Positions 22,761 to 35,748 of a stretch of DNA of 64,000 nucleotides are shown here, piece by piece. The stretch spans positions 28,870,914 through 28,934,913 of the forward strand of contig OX326958.1 in the NCBI GenBank assembly GCA_946800325.1, given 5' to 3'. The stretch's first letter is position 1; every line of letters starts with the position of its first letter. The position numbers and the translations under genes were made by a program. This DNA comes from Luzula sylvatica (taxonomy: Eukaryota > Streptophyta > Magnoliopsida > Poales > Juncaceae). The notes beneath the pieces were generated by a model. That model searched no databases. It worked only from the letters and a program-made list of their open reading frames with translations, and was not told where the DNA came from.

Positions 22761-25161
22761 GATCTTCTATGGTGTTTCTATCCCGTTCAGTCCTTGCTAT
22801 CCTTAATGGTTGGCCATCTTCATGCTCTCGACTGCTTCTACTCTAGTAATCTTCTTAGAACCCTTTTATCTCTTTTATTACCCCAATTTGTATATTCAAT
22901 TACTTCTTTCCAAGTGTATTACTGCTTAAAATTACCCTATTAGAATGAAGGGCTTAGCTTCTTTCATCAAGAAGCCTTTATACCCTTTTCCTCTAATTAG
23001 GATTAAGTTTTTGTTTGCAGCTATACTCAGATAGATTCACCAATGGAAAGAATTGTCGGAGTAGAGATCAACCGAAAATGAAACTAGAGTCCACCGGAGT
23101 AACCAGAAGACTGAAGTCCACTGGAGAGAAGAACTAAAGTCCACTGGAGAGTAGCTGGAGAGAAAACTGGAGTCCACCGGGTAACCAGTAGACTGAAGTT
23201 CACTGGAGAGAGTAACTGGAGTCCACTGGAGGAGTACTGGAGAGAAAGATCCCGGAGAAGAGATCACCGGAAAAGGTACCAGAGATATCGGAGATGGTAC
23301 CGGAAGGAGTACCGGAGATGGTACCGGAGATGGTACCGGAAGGAGTACCAGGACTTAGCTCTATGATTGAATAAGCTCTTCCAGATCCCTCCAGTTGAAG
23401 AAATCTCCAGGACACCTCCAGTATGTGTGCTCTCCAGTTGGAAGCTCCACCAGTTGCAGAACACCTCCAAGACCCTCCAAGACTCAACTCAAGACCCTAA
23501 TCAACTCCCTCTTCATCCCATTTTTCTAAGTTAGTTATGGTCAATTGTATTTGGATTAGAGATTTGAGAGATTTGTCCAAATTGTTGTATAAATGGCCTT
23601 TAAAGATATTCTGTGTTTGTCGCTTGTTCCACCTGAGAAGATCTTACTCCGGTAGAATGGTTTAGATCTCGCTTAGATATTGAATTGAATAATATTCTTT
23701 GATTTCTTGAAATCTTGAGAAATCGCCTTCTACTTCCTCAGGAAGAGTTTAATTCTGTTTTGTGCTTCTTCTTGAATCTTGGTCTCTTTTGTGTTTGTGC
23801 TTAGATATTGAATTGAATAATAGGATGAGCCAAGAATTATGTATAACCATTATATAGAGACAAAATACCTTCCGTTCGAACGGAGAGAGTTCTGTCCGAA
23901 TTTACCAAGTGTAATCATATTACAATTAAACTCGCAAGCTTCGGTTCGAACGGAACATCCCTTGGAAATTCTGAAAATTTTGGAACGTGTACGTTCGTTT
24001 ATTTTTATTTGTACTATTTTATCGTTGATTCAAAATCGTATTTCCTTCAAAATATTTATTTAAATATTGATTAAAACTCGATTTAGACAAGAAATTATGG
24101 AATCGAAGACAATCGAAATAAAGTTACCTCTATGCTCTATGAAAGATCTCAGTATCTATTGATAATTGAATGAAAGTACGATTAAAAATATTTTTTTAAG
24201 GCGTCCCAGTTTATTCATTATCCCATTAAGTTTGATTTAAACTCATGATATGAAATTGAATTATATCATTAACTGAGTTAATTCTAATCGTGTTCTATTC
24301 CAATATATATATTTACAATTAATTATTTCAATCCAAACTATAATTTTTTTTTACAAATAAATCATACCTAACATAGAAATTACAATTGTCACAATATGAG
24401 ATTCTTACATCCAAACATCAAAAAATGGACTACAAATGCAGGCAGCACATCCATAATGTTACGAAATAAATAACAAAAGAGAGAATTTGGAGAGGCAAAC
24501 TTTCTTATTGAATGGTTGAAAAAATACAATAGCCGCTATCCCGTTTATATAGTAGAGGGTGAGTGTAGGTCAAGAAATTTCTTGCCTTATAAAACGGTAC
24601 AATACAAAGAAATAATATGGAAATCTGGATAACAATTTGTAGTGAATTTATGAAAATCTCAATAACAATTTAATGAACCATGAATATTTTAAACAACTAG
24701 CTCTCTTGTTACGCCAAAAAATGATTTAGTTGATTCAATCAATTTCTACGTGTTATCACGCTTTACCAGAAATGGGAAACTCATCTTAGTTTTGACTCCA
24801 TAGAAATAACAACCAACGATTCCACAGTTTTTTCTATGTATTGTACAACTGAATTTCTTAATTCTTTCAAAATGCCAGGAATCCAGATCACGAACTAAAC
24901 CTTAAAAAATTAAAAAAAAATGTTCAATAATGTTATTGAGAAATATGAATCATGTCACTGAATTATGTATAATAGTCACACAGCTTGCACATAGAGTAAT
25001 CGAAGCAATTATGATAAAGGCGATCACATAGGAACTAAAGCTTTTATACCCTAATACCCAGAATTATTTTCTTTGGAACAAGCTACAAATTTGCCATTTA
25101 AGCTGGATGATTTTACGTTGCATTGTATGGAGTACTATGTTGCGTGAATACTTCAAAAAAT
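22761..25161. other. Repeat-rich non-coding stretch
   Basis: No gene is supportable. It holds the minisatellite at 23060-23350, a 24-bp direct repeat (GCTTAGATATTGAATTGAAT core) near 23669 and 23799, and near 23869-23960 TTCGAA palindromes like those of the solo LTR at 37.4-38.8 kb. This suggests decayed LTR sequence. Confidence 0.4.
23060..23350. repeat. Degenerate minisatellite of GTCCACTGGAGAG-type units
   Basis: Imperfect units built on GTCCACCGG / GTCCACTGGAGAG, with GTACCGGAGATG repeats at the right end, fill the segment. Small ORFs on the minus strand reflect the repeats, not genes. Confidence 0.7.
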
Positions 25162-25272
25162 CGAATTTACCCGTATCGTCGTATCCGTATCGTATCATAA
25201 ATCATATGTTAAATTGTCGTATCGTCGTATCCGATATGCGTCGCCGTATCGCCGTATCGACGTATCCGTGCA
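25162..25272. repeat. Degenerate CGTATC-rich repeat
   Basis: Clustered CGTATCGTCGTATCCGTATC-like units occupy about 110 bp. Such motifs are common in decayed plant transposon sequence. No flanking termini were found. Confidence 0.55.
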
Positions 25273-25831
25273 ACACAGATGGAGTAACATCACGTCAAGG
25301 ATTGAAAGTGTTAATATGTAATTCAAAAGATGAAAACGAAGCATATACCAAAAATATTGTTTATAAAGAAATCTTAAAAACACTTTGTGTTTCTTGAAAA
25401 AAATAAATGTCGTTGGAGTATTTAGAAACAACGTAAATAACTCATTTCATTTATTGTTATTTTTATTGCTATTATTATTATTATTAATTATATATGTTAT
25501 TATTCTTGTCATTCCAGTTATTATTGAGCAGTACTAATATTTTCAGTTATCATACATCTATCATGAACTTGAGATTATAGAATTAACAGATTGAAGAAAC
25601 AACCGAAACAAAAATGTAATATTTCAGTTTCTTTAATAACCGTATATGCCCAATATTGGCCCAATGGGGCTCTAATGGCTTAACCTGATTGTCAAATCCA
25701 AGATTTTAAAAATATAAAAAAACCAGGAACTACAAACTTCGAATGTTCAGTTTTGGATTTTAAAATTTTCAGTAAACCTAGAAATCAATTTCCCAAAATG
25801 ACATAAACCTGGAAATCAATTTCGTCTCTTC

Positions 25832-27690
25832 CCTACGATACACCCCAAACGAACACCTCTTCACAGAAGCCTCTCCCCCGAACGATGCCTTTAGTTTTAA
25901 CGGCATTCGAACCTTATAAATACAAGTAATTATACACTGAACTTACTTCTTTCTTCATGAAATTACTTCATGATTGCAATCAAGTACGCTGCGAATTCTT
26001 AATTCAGGTACAATTACCGCCTATTCACATTAAACATTTTTCGTTGGTTTGTATTGCTTCTCAAAAACATGATTGCAATTTAGTACGCTGTTAATTATCT
26101 GATTCTTTTCTTTTCGATAAATCTTAATCTTTCTCTCTTCAACTCTTTCTACGTTCTTGCTTTCGTAAACAGGTCGTTAGATTGTTGTAAAATTTAGGAA
26201 GAATAAACAACAAACATAATTTGCATGATGAAATGCCTGAAAGACAGTCCTAATTCAATTGCAAGAATCATTAATTGAATTGATTATTTTTAATTTAGTA
26301 AATGATTTGCAAATAACATATATATACATATTGAACTTAAATACTTATTTAATTTCTGATTATCAAAATTTTAGTTCATTCCTGATTATATTCGACTAAT
26401 TGCTAATCAATAATCATACATATTTAATATTTAATTTACAGATAATTATAACTATTAGGAAATAGTTCTTAAAGATAATATATCTAATTTCATTTTCTTC
26501 AATTTGTAATTTCTTTTTCTTAACAGAGATATCCAAGCAGACCTTAATCTGAGGTAAGTGGTCACGCAAAGAGGAAGCATGCGAAGGAACTGGAAAATTG
26601 AAGTCAGTGGTCCAATACTTTTGAAGATACATACATAAAAGTAAATGATTTGCACAATTAAAAATCTGCATATTTGTTGCTGAATTTTTTTATTATTATA
26701 TACTCAAACATATTTCATTTCAATTTCAGATTCAGCACGCAACTCTTATCAAGATGATGTCCATTGCAAGATTGGCAGGATCCTCATCCTGGCGAGGATT
26801 CAGCCGGCCCTCCATTGCTGCTGTGGTGGCATCGCAAGATTGGGCAGGGGTGACGAAATATGCGGGGTTAGTTAATGCACAGGCTCATCGTCAAGAGTTA
26901 ATTCAGGATTTGTTCAAGGTTTGGCAGGATCCTCAGAGAGGAACCATCACGGGTGGAATGATCAAGGATCTTCTCATTTCCTTCAAGAAGGCTACTGGTC
27001 AGAAACCTCAGCGGATTATATTTTATCGAGACGGAGTGAGCGAAGGACAATTTTATCAGGTTCTTTCTTACGAGCTCGATGCCATTAGAAAATCATGTGC
27101 GTCGCTTGAGCCTAACTATCAGCCTCCCGTGACTTTTGTGGTGGTTCAGATCAAACGTCGCCATACTCGTCTTTTCGCAAACAACCACAATGTCCACCGC
27201 AAAGTTGATTGTAGTGGCAACATTCTTCCCGGTACGTTCGGGGACTCGAAAATTTGCCACCCTACAGAGTTCGACTTCTACTTGTGCAGCCATGCTGGCA
27301 TCGAGGGTACGTGTAGTCCAGCACATTACCACGTGCTATGGGACGAGAACAAGTTCACTGCAGATGCACTACAAACCCTCACAAAAAACATGTGCTACAC
27401 TTACGCCCGTTGCACCAGGTCCATTTGGCAGCATTCAGAGCACGCTTCTACATGGAACCGGAAACCTCAGATAGTGGATCGGTGGCAAGCGGTGCGGCAG
27501 CGTCCCGAGGATGCCTCCTGGACAGGGTCCCCGGCCCACTAGAGGAGCTTTTGGGAACGTGGCTGTTAGGCCCCCTTCCTGCTCCGAAAGAGAATGTGAA
27601 GAGGGTCATGTTCTACTGCTTAACTAATATATTAATATTCCATGTTTTATTCTCCCAATTTAGGAACCATGCATATATCATTTAAGTTCT
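25832..27690 (+). pseudogene. AGO1-like pseudogene, copy B, PIWI region almost complete
   Basis: The promoter-like block matches copy A (TATA within CCTTATAAATAC near 25918) and is followed by a non-coding first exon. The PAZ-region exon (26526-26640) lost about 75 bp relative to copy A. From 26754 a PIWI frame runs: [35 protein letters not shown] (second catalytic Asp), [18 protein letters not shown], and [13 protein letters not shown] (catalytic His). A frameshift after [10 protein letters not shown] moves the tail to another frame, where [18 protein letters not shown] and [10 protein letters not shown] are recognisable; the usual stop after FYC is lost. The first catalytic Asp region (DVTHPHPGEDS in AGO1) is deleted and frame-shifted. 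The N, PAZ and MID domains are missing, so slicing is not possible. Transcription is conceivable. Confidence 0.92.
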
Positions 27691-28485
27691 GAAAGATAAT
27701 ATTTTCTGATTTTTTTCTTCAATTTGTAATTATCAATGTTTGTAATGTTTGAAAAGTGTAAATATTGATGTTAAAGGGCCCAAATTTGTTGCTGAATTAT
27801 TATTATTATTGTTATTATTGTTATGGAATAAAACAAATATTAATATATCGGCAGTTGAGTGCGAGTATTTTTCTAGTCTAGATAAATATTATAATAGAAG
27901 ACATATATACATATATGTTTTATTTAATGGCCTAATAATTATTTCAAAAATTAACATGTAAATTAAAACAGTTCGATCAGATCCAAGAGAAATAATTTAT
28001 ATGGAAATTATAACAAAAAAAATAAAGTCTTTATTGTAATAATTTTTGGTTCGTCATATGAAGATTGTTAACACACTAGAAATTACCCTCACTTCGTCTT
28101 CGGCTAACTAATTCCACTAAATTGACAATAAAATAATATAAATATCCAAGTGTACCATATGATTGTGATTGATGACTTCAATCATTTGTTTGAATAAATT
28201 ATAATTATTGTTTGAAAATATCAGGAGATTTTCAAAATAACACAAATATTATAAGAACTTTAGTATGATTAAATATGAAAATAATGTTGGAGCAAATATA
28301 GAAATCAAGGTTTTAAGAGGACTGGGTTAACGGGTCCGTGTATTCAAAGAGGAATGGGTTAACGGGTAGAGTAATCTATCATTATCGGGCTGCTTATGTT
28401 TATTTGATATTGTGATGTGTCTGCTGACGTGGCATGACACGTCAGCTTCGGGACAAAATCAAGATTTTTTTTCTAGGTGCCTAAC
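27691..28485. other. AT-rich intergenic region
   Basis: Nothing coding. A short direct repeat with GGGTTAACGGGT lies near 28323 and 28357, and the palindromic GCTGACGTGGCATGACACGTCAGC lies near 28420-28445 (longest arm about 11 bp). Confidence 0.4.
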
Positions 28486-29137
28486 GTTAATGCTTAAAAC
28501 CCCCTAGATCAATTGATGTGTTGGTGCCTGCAATAATGGCGGTGATAAATCATGAATATTTAATTTTTTTCCATCATATATCAAAAAAACAAGGTAAAAA
28601 GGACCCATCGTTCCACACATCATTAACTTATATAATATTTTAAACAAGTTTGTTTGCCACCATTTATAATATTAATTAATCAAATTTATAAATTCGGAAA
28701 AGAAGTTATTTTACCGAATTAATACACCGTTTAACATGTGTTAAACGGATACACATGAATAAAATATCATAAAAAATAAACAAAAATATAACATTAAGAA
28801 CAAAAATAATAAGTTCGGGAAAGTTAGCAAAATAAAAAAAATTGAAAAGAAAATAATAAAATTTGTTAAACAAATATGACTTGTCATTTGTATAATCAAA
28901 TATAATAAATAATTAAATAAACCAAATCATTTTTTGATAATTTGATTCATCACATAATAAATATCGTTTACCATCTAATTAATACTATTATGCCACATAA
29001 TTAATACCATGTATTAATTTGCATAATTTTATTGTTTACCATGTATTAATTTGAATTTATCATTAAATTGAATACATTAAATTTCTGTCAACACATCAAG
29101 TATTGTGAGGGATTGTAGAGAGAGCAAATATAATATT
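28486..29137. mobile_element. MULE-like non-autonomous element, copy 1
   Basis: The inner sequence closely follows that of the element at 47874-48487 (for example GATAAATCATGAATATTTAA and CACACATCATTAA). The ends are inverted around TTGATGTGTTG / CAACACATCAA. The outermost bases and target duplication are decayed, so the borders are approximate. Confidence 0.6.
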
Positions 29138-30557
29138 TCTAAATTTATTGAGTACCACCCAAACAGACCTACACATTTTATCTAAAATACTAAAACTTGG
29201 TAATATTAATAATGCATCCATTAAAATATATGTTTTCTCTAATAATGCATCCATTAAATTTAAATATATGCTTTCTCTAATAATATATTACGGGCCTCAG
29301 ATATCTGGGCTTCGTGACCCACTACAAAGATGGAATATATTAATTATAAAATTCAAATTCAAATTGAAATCCTACCTTATTTTATTTGGAAATAAAAATC
29401 CCAAGTTACAGTTGGTAGTTGGAATTAAATGCAGGATGACAAGTGCCAGCAAAAAGCATGCACAGTGAAGGGAATGAGAACAACAAGCTGATCTTTCTCG
29501 GACTTGTCTATCATAATTCATACAGATACTCCCTCCTCTCATGCATACTGTCATCATACACACGACACACACAACACAGTAATATCTCTCTCTGATCATC
29601 GATGTAACAATTCAATTGCTATTTTCTTCCATCCCTACATTTCGAAAATTGGGTCCACCATACCAATGTGGCAGCGAGGAGAGAGGACTGAGGAGGTACT
29701 ACAATTATAATGATTTTGTTTGGTCAATGAGAGTAGTCCCATGTAATTACAATTGCAATCACATTTGTATGTTTATACGTGCCCTAGCTAGCTGCGGCGA
29801 ATAACGACATTATTTATTTACTAAACAACAACAAATACTGCCATTCAAACAAAAACTTGCTATTTTCCACATATGGCCCCATAAAGGTACCATCAATTTT
29901 AAGATGTTAATACATGTTGCTGTTTGTATATACAATACAAGTATATTAGAAATGGAGGGGGTTCTTGGTAAGAATTACGGCTGTATGTATATTATATTTG
30001 AGGAGAAATGTAATGTAGTATGAAGAATCCAAGAAAAAGGCCGTACCGAAAGAGATGGCATGATTGCAGCGTCCGTACCGGCTACTGGAACACTGCCATC
30101 TCAGCAGAAGATCCCGTGTCATCTGCTCTTCTTCATGACGTCATCCTCATCACCTGATTTTATTCCCCCAATTATTGGCTGCACCTAGTTTATTTGATCC
30201 TGTACACCCTACTATACTATGTTTCGAAATAGTAATTAAATTATGTTGATATTATAATTAATTTATAAAGAAAAGAAACTATATTTTGCAACCAGATTTG
30301 AACCAAACATCCTCAATTTCTTAATTAATTCTTAACAGTCCAATTAACAAAGAATATTGAATAAATAATTTTTAAATATCACTTATCATTTGTTAATTCA
30401 GATGAATATTAATTATCACGTTAATTATTTAACATTTGTTAATCCATATGTTAATTAAGTGGATTAATCAACATGCTTCGTTGAAATATGATGGCACCAT
30501 ATATGCCCTCTAAAGAAAAAGATGCATTGAACCAGAAGTTAGAAAAGCAGTCTTTGA
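29138..30557. other. Intergenic region, nothing recognised
   Basis: Several short ORFs on both strands have no domain features. A tandem pair containing AATAATGCATCCATTAAA is at 29207-29260. Confidence 0.35.
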
Positions 30558-30601
30558 TGTGTGTGTGTGTGGGTGTGTGGGTGTGTGTGTGTGGTGTGTG
30601 T

Positions 30602-30658
<57 letters not shown>

Positions 30659-30675
30659 GGAGGGGGGAGTGGGGA
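30558..30675. repeat. (GT)n followed by a 56-base G run
   Basis: GT-rich sequence (30558-30601) leads into uninterrupted G at 30602-30657 and further G-rich sequence. It would form stable G-quadruplexes. The length in the assembly may be inexact. The poly-glycine ORF across it is an artefact. Confidence 0.9.
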
Positions 30676-30721
30676 GTGGGGTATGCTTCTAGGTCAAAAT
30701 CTATATAATCTCGTATGGCTG

Positions 30722-30928
30722 GCTAGGGGCGAATCTTAGTAAGAGCTGAGATGGATCTTGGTCTTCTCAAGATTTTCGCCGAACAGTATATATAGCGAGT
30801 GATTTAGTGTATTTTATCAGTATAACAACGTAAGTTCTACTGTTTGACCTCCCAAAAAAAAAATTGCAATGTAATTTCAATCGATCTTTCTTATCAGCTC
30901 CAAAAAAAAATCCGTCAAGATCCGTCAC
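30722..30928. mobile_element. Small hAT-like MITE, copy 2
   Basis: It begins TAGGGGCGAATCTTAGTAAG and ends TCAAGATCCGTCACTG, matching copy 1 at 12233-12364, with extra internal sequence. No clear target duplication. Confidence 0.55.
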
Positions 30929-31144
30929 TGCATTGAACATATTTAAGCATACATAAAAATATATGCTTAGTATTTCAATTTTCAAATATATATTAGTTAG
31001 GTTAATGATAATGAGGTTATGAATATGAAGATTTGTACAAAAACAATTAAAAGGAATTAGTTGTTGAAGGTGATACTTGACCCTTTTGATTAAAAGACAC
31101 ATTTTCTGGTCTTTCTTAATAAGGGGAGGTAAGTAAAAAAGCTA

Positions 31145-32305
31145 CGTTTTTAAGGGAATTTTTGTTTGTAGACCCATTGAGTTTGGAATTAACCAAAATA
31201 GACCAACTAGTTTGGAAAAATACAAAAATGACATCCTCGACTTTTCAAAATCGAGAGTTTGTCAAATTTGATTTTCGTTGATATTTCACCCCATATTGCA
31301 CCCTTGTATATACCCAACTTTTATATTATTAAAAAAAACTCAAAATAAGTACTATATTTCATTATTAAATCTAAAAAAATCATATTTTATTTAAAAGTAA
31401 ATGTGGGTATATTGAAAATATTCATTTTTTATAAAATGATATATCTAATAGTATTTTATTTCGCAAACAAAAATCATATTTTCAAAAATATTTTGTACAA
31501 GAAATTATTATATTTAAGTATAAGATTATATTCTCGTTGTGTTAAATTGAAGAATCATATTACATTTGTTTTATAATTTTTTTTTTACAATATGTCTTAA
31601 ATTTTCTATAACATAATTATTATTTGAAAATAATTTATAATATTTTTATCATTTTTGAAAATATTTACTAAATTAAATTATATTTTAAACTATTTGCGGG
31701 TTTCTATAAATATTTGTAATAGGCACTAATTTGTTTTTTAAAGAAAATATAATTTGTAGGAAACCACAAATATTTGTATCAATACTAAATATAATTTTAT
31801 TTTTTATAAAAAAATTCAAAAATTTCAAAAAATGTTATAAATTATTTTAAAATAATAATTATATTGGAGCAAAATTAAGAAATATTGTAGTAAAAATATT
31901 ATAAAAAATGTAAAATAGTTTTTCAAATTAACACAATGAGAATATAATCTTATAATTAAATGTAATAACTTTTTCTACAAAATATTTTTGAATATATGAT
32001 TTTTATTTGTGAAATAAAATACTGTTAGATATATCAATTTATAAAATTTGAATATTTTTAATAGGCACATATTTATAAAGAAAATATGATTTTTTAAGAT
32101 TTAGTAATGAGATATAGTATTTATTTTGATTTTTTTTTTTTTTGCATAATATAATCGTTGGGTATACACAAGTGTACAATATGTATCAACGGAAATCAAA
32201 TTTGACAAATTCTGTCTTTTAAAAAATCTCGAGTGTCAATTTTTTATATTTCTAAACTAATTGATCTATTTTGATTAATTCCAAAAATTTCCCGTTTTTT
32301 AATGA
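31145..32305. mobile_element. Long foldback element (about 1.16 kb palindrome)
   Basis: The left half (about 31150-31725) reads as an imperfect reverse complement of the right half (about 31730-32300). Paired blocks include GTCAAATTTGATTTTCGTTG against CAACGGAAATCAAATTTGAC, and AAGATTATATTCTCGTTGTG against CACAATGAGAATATAATCTT. Arms are roughly 570 bp with almost no loop. The outer sequence (GGGAATTTTTG...) resembles the MULE ends at 55.1 and 62.6 kb. There is no coding capacity, and the target duplication is uncertain. Confidence 0.85.
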
Positions 32306-32799
32306 CCTCGAAGAACATATTATATACACTCTTTAATACAAGGTACATAGTCAATCGAATTATATTATATAGATATAAATTCGTTTGAATTGTCGAGGTC
32401 CTATCATAGACGTTTATACATATTGTATATGCTCTCACGTGTTGTTGAATAAATTTGGGGAGACTATGACTCTTTATGAACTTTTTGACATGACCTCAAC
32501 TTGCTTCATTTCATATGATGGAGTTATTATTACATTACATTGCATGGAAGGATGGGAGGACCTGACATTGATGGAGAAATTTCAAATAACTTGGATGAAA
32601 ATAAAGGATTCTGATGACATGTCAGTGTGTACCTGTTATAATATTATTTAATGACGGCTGTATGTCATTTTCTTATAATAATTTTTTAAAAAATACAAAA
32701 TTAAACTATACAGAGGAAACTGCATAAAAATTTAAGAGGAATACATAATCAGTACTAGGAAATTCTAGGGTTTGCATTTAGGCAATATCATCTTGAATC
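32306..32799. other. Intergenic region, nothing recognised
   Basis: AT-rich, with no supportable ORF or element termini. Confidence 0.35.
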
Positions 32800-33594
32800 A
32801 ATAAAGTAGCATCTTCAATTCAGTATTTGTTTAATACTAATATAACTTTTGAATTGAGAAGCATCTTTAGTAATAGTAGCATCAATGTTTTACAAATTAC
32901 AACTAATATAGCAGCATCTTGAATTGAGAAGAATAGCATGTGATGAGTAATAGGCGCAATAGTCTCTTGTATTTTGTATTGTATGCAACATAATAGTTGA
33001 TTCAATGTAGTAGAATAGTCTTTTATATTAAAAGCATTAGTATCTTGATTTTTTGTTGTTGTTGAGAAAATATAATAGGCTCAAAAGTCACTTATCTATG
33101 ATTTTTTATTTGTTGAAATATACAATGAATACAGGCATAGAAATTTCATAATATGAAAATTATACCCTTTCAAAATACACTAAATGGATATATTTTCTGT
33201 CTATAAAACTCATCATGCACTCAAATAAATTGCATTATTTTTATTAATACTAAAAAAAATGAAGAGTTTTCTTAAGGATAAATCTAATAAACATGTCGAG
33301 AAATATATTCATCATCTTTTTTTGTACAATCTAGAAACCGAAATGCAAAACATTTATTTCTCGTATTGCAATCTTAAGAATTTGATCATTGATAGACGAT
33401 TCATATAAATCTCAAAAGTAAATTCATCAATGTATTCAACTCGACTAAATGCGACCATCATCGAATTGAACAAACTTATCTCACATCGAAACGAATATTA
33501 TTATTCCTTAACCGGAGATTTCCACATAAAAAATTTATGGCTTACATTATTTCTCATGTTGTAATATATCAGCAAACAATTCAAAAATAATAAT
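32800..33594. repeat. Direct repeat flanking a LINE, left copy
   Basis: It matches 35749-36504 over its length (by eye about 90% or better), beginning AATAAAGTAGCATCTT and ending CAAACAATTCAAAAATAATA. This copy has about 40 extra bases near its right end. Confidence 0.88.
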
Positions 33595-35748
33595 GACACC
33601 GGTCTTATTGTTTTATTTTTTTTGAATGAGCAGCGAAAACACGGTGCTCGGGTTTTGTATTACTATTAGTTTTATATGTACATGTATGTAGTTATTGCCC
33701 GTAAGGCCATAGCTACAGAATATCAGAACCTAATCTAACTGAGCCTAATACAAGTACTAATTGACCTAATATTCGCCGGTCCCTTGCCTCCTCCAAAGCT
33801 CTGTTGAATGTGAAGGAGTTTGGTAGTTTCTTGTTTTTGAAGATTGCCCAATTTCTTCTTCTCCATATATTCCAAATACATGCCACAAAGAATTTGTCCC
33901 ATCCTGCCTTACGAATTTGGGGAGACCTATTTTTATTGGGAATCCAAGGTAAGAGGATAATTTGGACCTTATTTGTTTGGCGAATTAGGGGCACTCCATG
34001 AATAGGTGGATTAAATTTTCTTCACTATTACTGGAACAGGTAGGGCACGTTGATTGATTGGGTCCGTCTCTTTTGGAAAGGTTATCGGCAGTGAGTAACC
34101 TTTGGTGAAATGCAAACCACGCGAATAATTTAATTTTAGTCGGGAGTTTAAGTTTCCAAAGTTTTTCATTCCATTTTATAGTGATACCCAGATTTCGCCA
34201 AATTCTATAGGCCGATGATGATGAAGTGAAGCTTCTATTTGTGTTCCATTTCCATTTCCATTTTTGTGTTGATGTTCCCCGTTGGATTGATATGTTGTAG
34301 AAGGGTCGGAGTTTGATAAGGTCCTTGATGAAGTAAGAAAAGTAATTATTGGATATTCTACTTAGATCATTTGGGTTATCTTTTTGGTATACGGTCCTAA
34401 TTGTTTTAGCCCATAGTCCTTCCGGTTCGTTGTGAATTTTCCAAAGCTTTTTGACGAGGAGAGAGTTGTTTTGTATCGGTAAATGTGTTACTCCCAAGCC
34501 TCCATTTATTTTGGGCAAAGTCACTTTGTTCCGATTGATAAGACAATGTCCTCCCGAGCCAGCGTCATTCCCTCTCCAAAGAAAACTCCTGGTCGCTTTG
34601 TCAATGTTTTGTATGACCTAGTTTGGCAAGGCCATTGTTTGCATGTAATAGAGTGGAAGGACATTTAGGACGGATTTGACAAGAGTCAATCGTCCTCCTA
34701 GTGAGAGTAGTTTTCCTTTCCATACCGATAATCTATCTTATACCTTATTAAGTAATGGTTGGAAGGTGATTCGAGTTGGCTTTCAGATTGATAGAGGAAG
34801 TCCCAGGTATTGTATTGGCAATGTTTGCTTTTGGCAGCCTATGATGTCTTGAATCAACCCGTGGTATTGCTCAGGGATCACAATCGGGATAAAACTAGAT
34901 TTGTTCCAATTGATTTGAAGGCCTGAGATAAAGGAAAATAGTTTTAGCGCCAACGATAGAATTTTCATATTCCTCGGCGATGCTTCCATGAATATTAAGG
35001 TATCGTCAGCGAATTGGAGAGTCGTTGGAGCTGTTGAGATAGCATTGTGGAGGAGAGAGTTTAAGCTAGAGATAATAGGTTGTAAATAATCCACCACTAA
35101 ATTAAATAAGAGTGGTGAAAATGGATCCCCCTGTCTAAGTCCCTTTTGTGCACGAATGTGATTCCTTCTTGTCCATTAACGCGAATGGAGGATGAAGATG
35201 ATTTTAGGATAGCTGAAATCCAAAGGATCCATGTATTTGGAAATCCTTGGACCACTAGAATTTGATGTAAGAAATCCCATGAGATATTATCGAAGGTCTT
35301 AGTGAAGTCAAGCTTGATCATTATTGCTGGAATTTTCCTCTTGTGGTAATTTGATAGGAGCTCTCTTGCTACCAAGAATGTTTCGATGATTGATCTTTTT
35401 TTATGAAAGCCGATTGTCTTTGGTTAATAAGAAATGGTAAAAGCGGTGGGAGTCTTGTTGCCAATGTTTTAGAAATGATTTTGGCCATAGCCGTTGTGAT
35501 GCTAATCTGCCTGAAGTCATGAAGCATATGTGCTCCCGGATTTTTAGGGATGAGCGTAATTTCAGCCTTGTTAATTGGTCGCATGTCTAATATGTGTTAT
35601 TGGAAGATTTGAATAAGTTGCATGATATAATTTTTTAATATTTCCCAATTTATTTGGAAGAATTCGATGGGTAGTCCATTGGGACCGGATGTTTTTCCCC
35701 CAGCCCCTTACGTAGATCCGTCTTTGTTGAGAAACATCTTGCTCGATT
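33595..35748 (-). mobile_element. 5'-truncated LINE of a second family, broken
   Basis: Minus-strand fragments run in order. 35750-35369 (KTSGPNGLPIEFF, KAEITLIPKNPGAHMLHDFR) and 35375-35097 (MIKLDFTKTFDNISWDFLHQ) are reverse transcriptase. 35097-34783 has LQFADDTLIF with the catalytic ADD. 34524-33985 has LPKINGGLGVTHLPIQNNSL and zinc residues in CPTCSSNSEENLIHL. 33994-33713 is the C-terminus (IWNIWRRRNWAIF). Frameshifts separate them. The endonuclease half is missing. The tail (CATTCAAAAAAAATAAAAC on the sense strand) differs from that of the LINE at 16-23 kb. Confidence 0.85.

Noticed and set aside
25162..25272. CGTATC-rich cluster as a telomeric or CRISPR-like repeat
   Set aside because: The units are irregular, without spacers or the TTTAGGG telomere motif.
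30488..30739. 83-residue poly-glycine ORF
   Set aside because: It is translated from the G run and GT repeat; no coding evidence.
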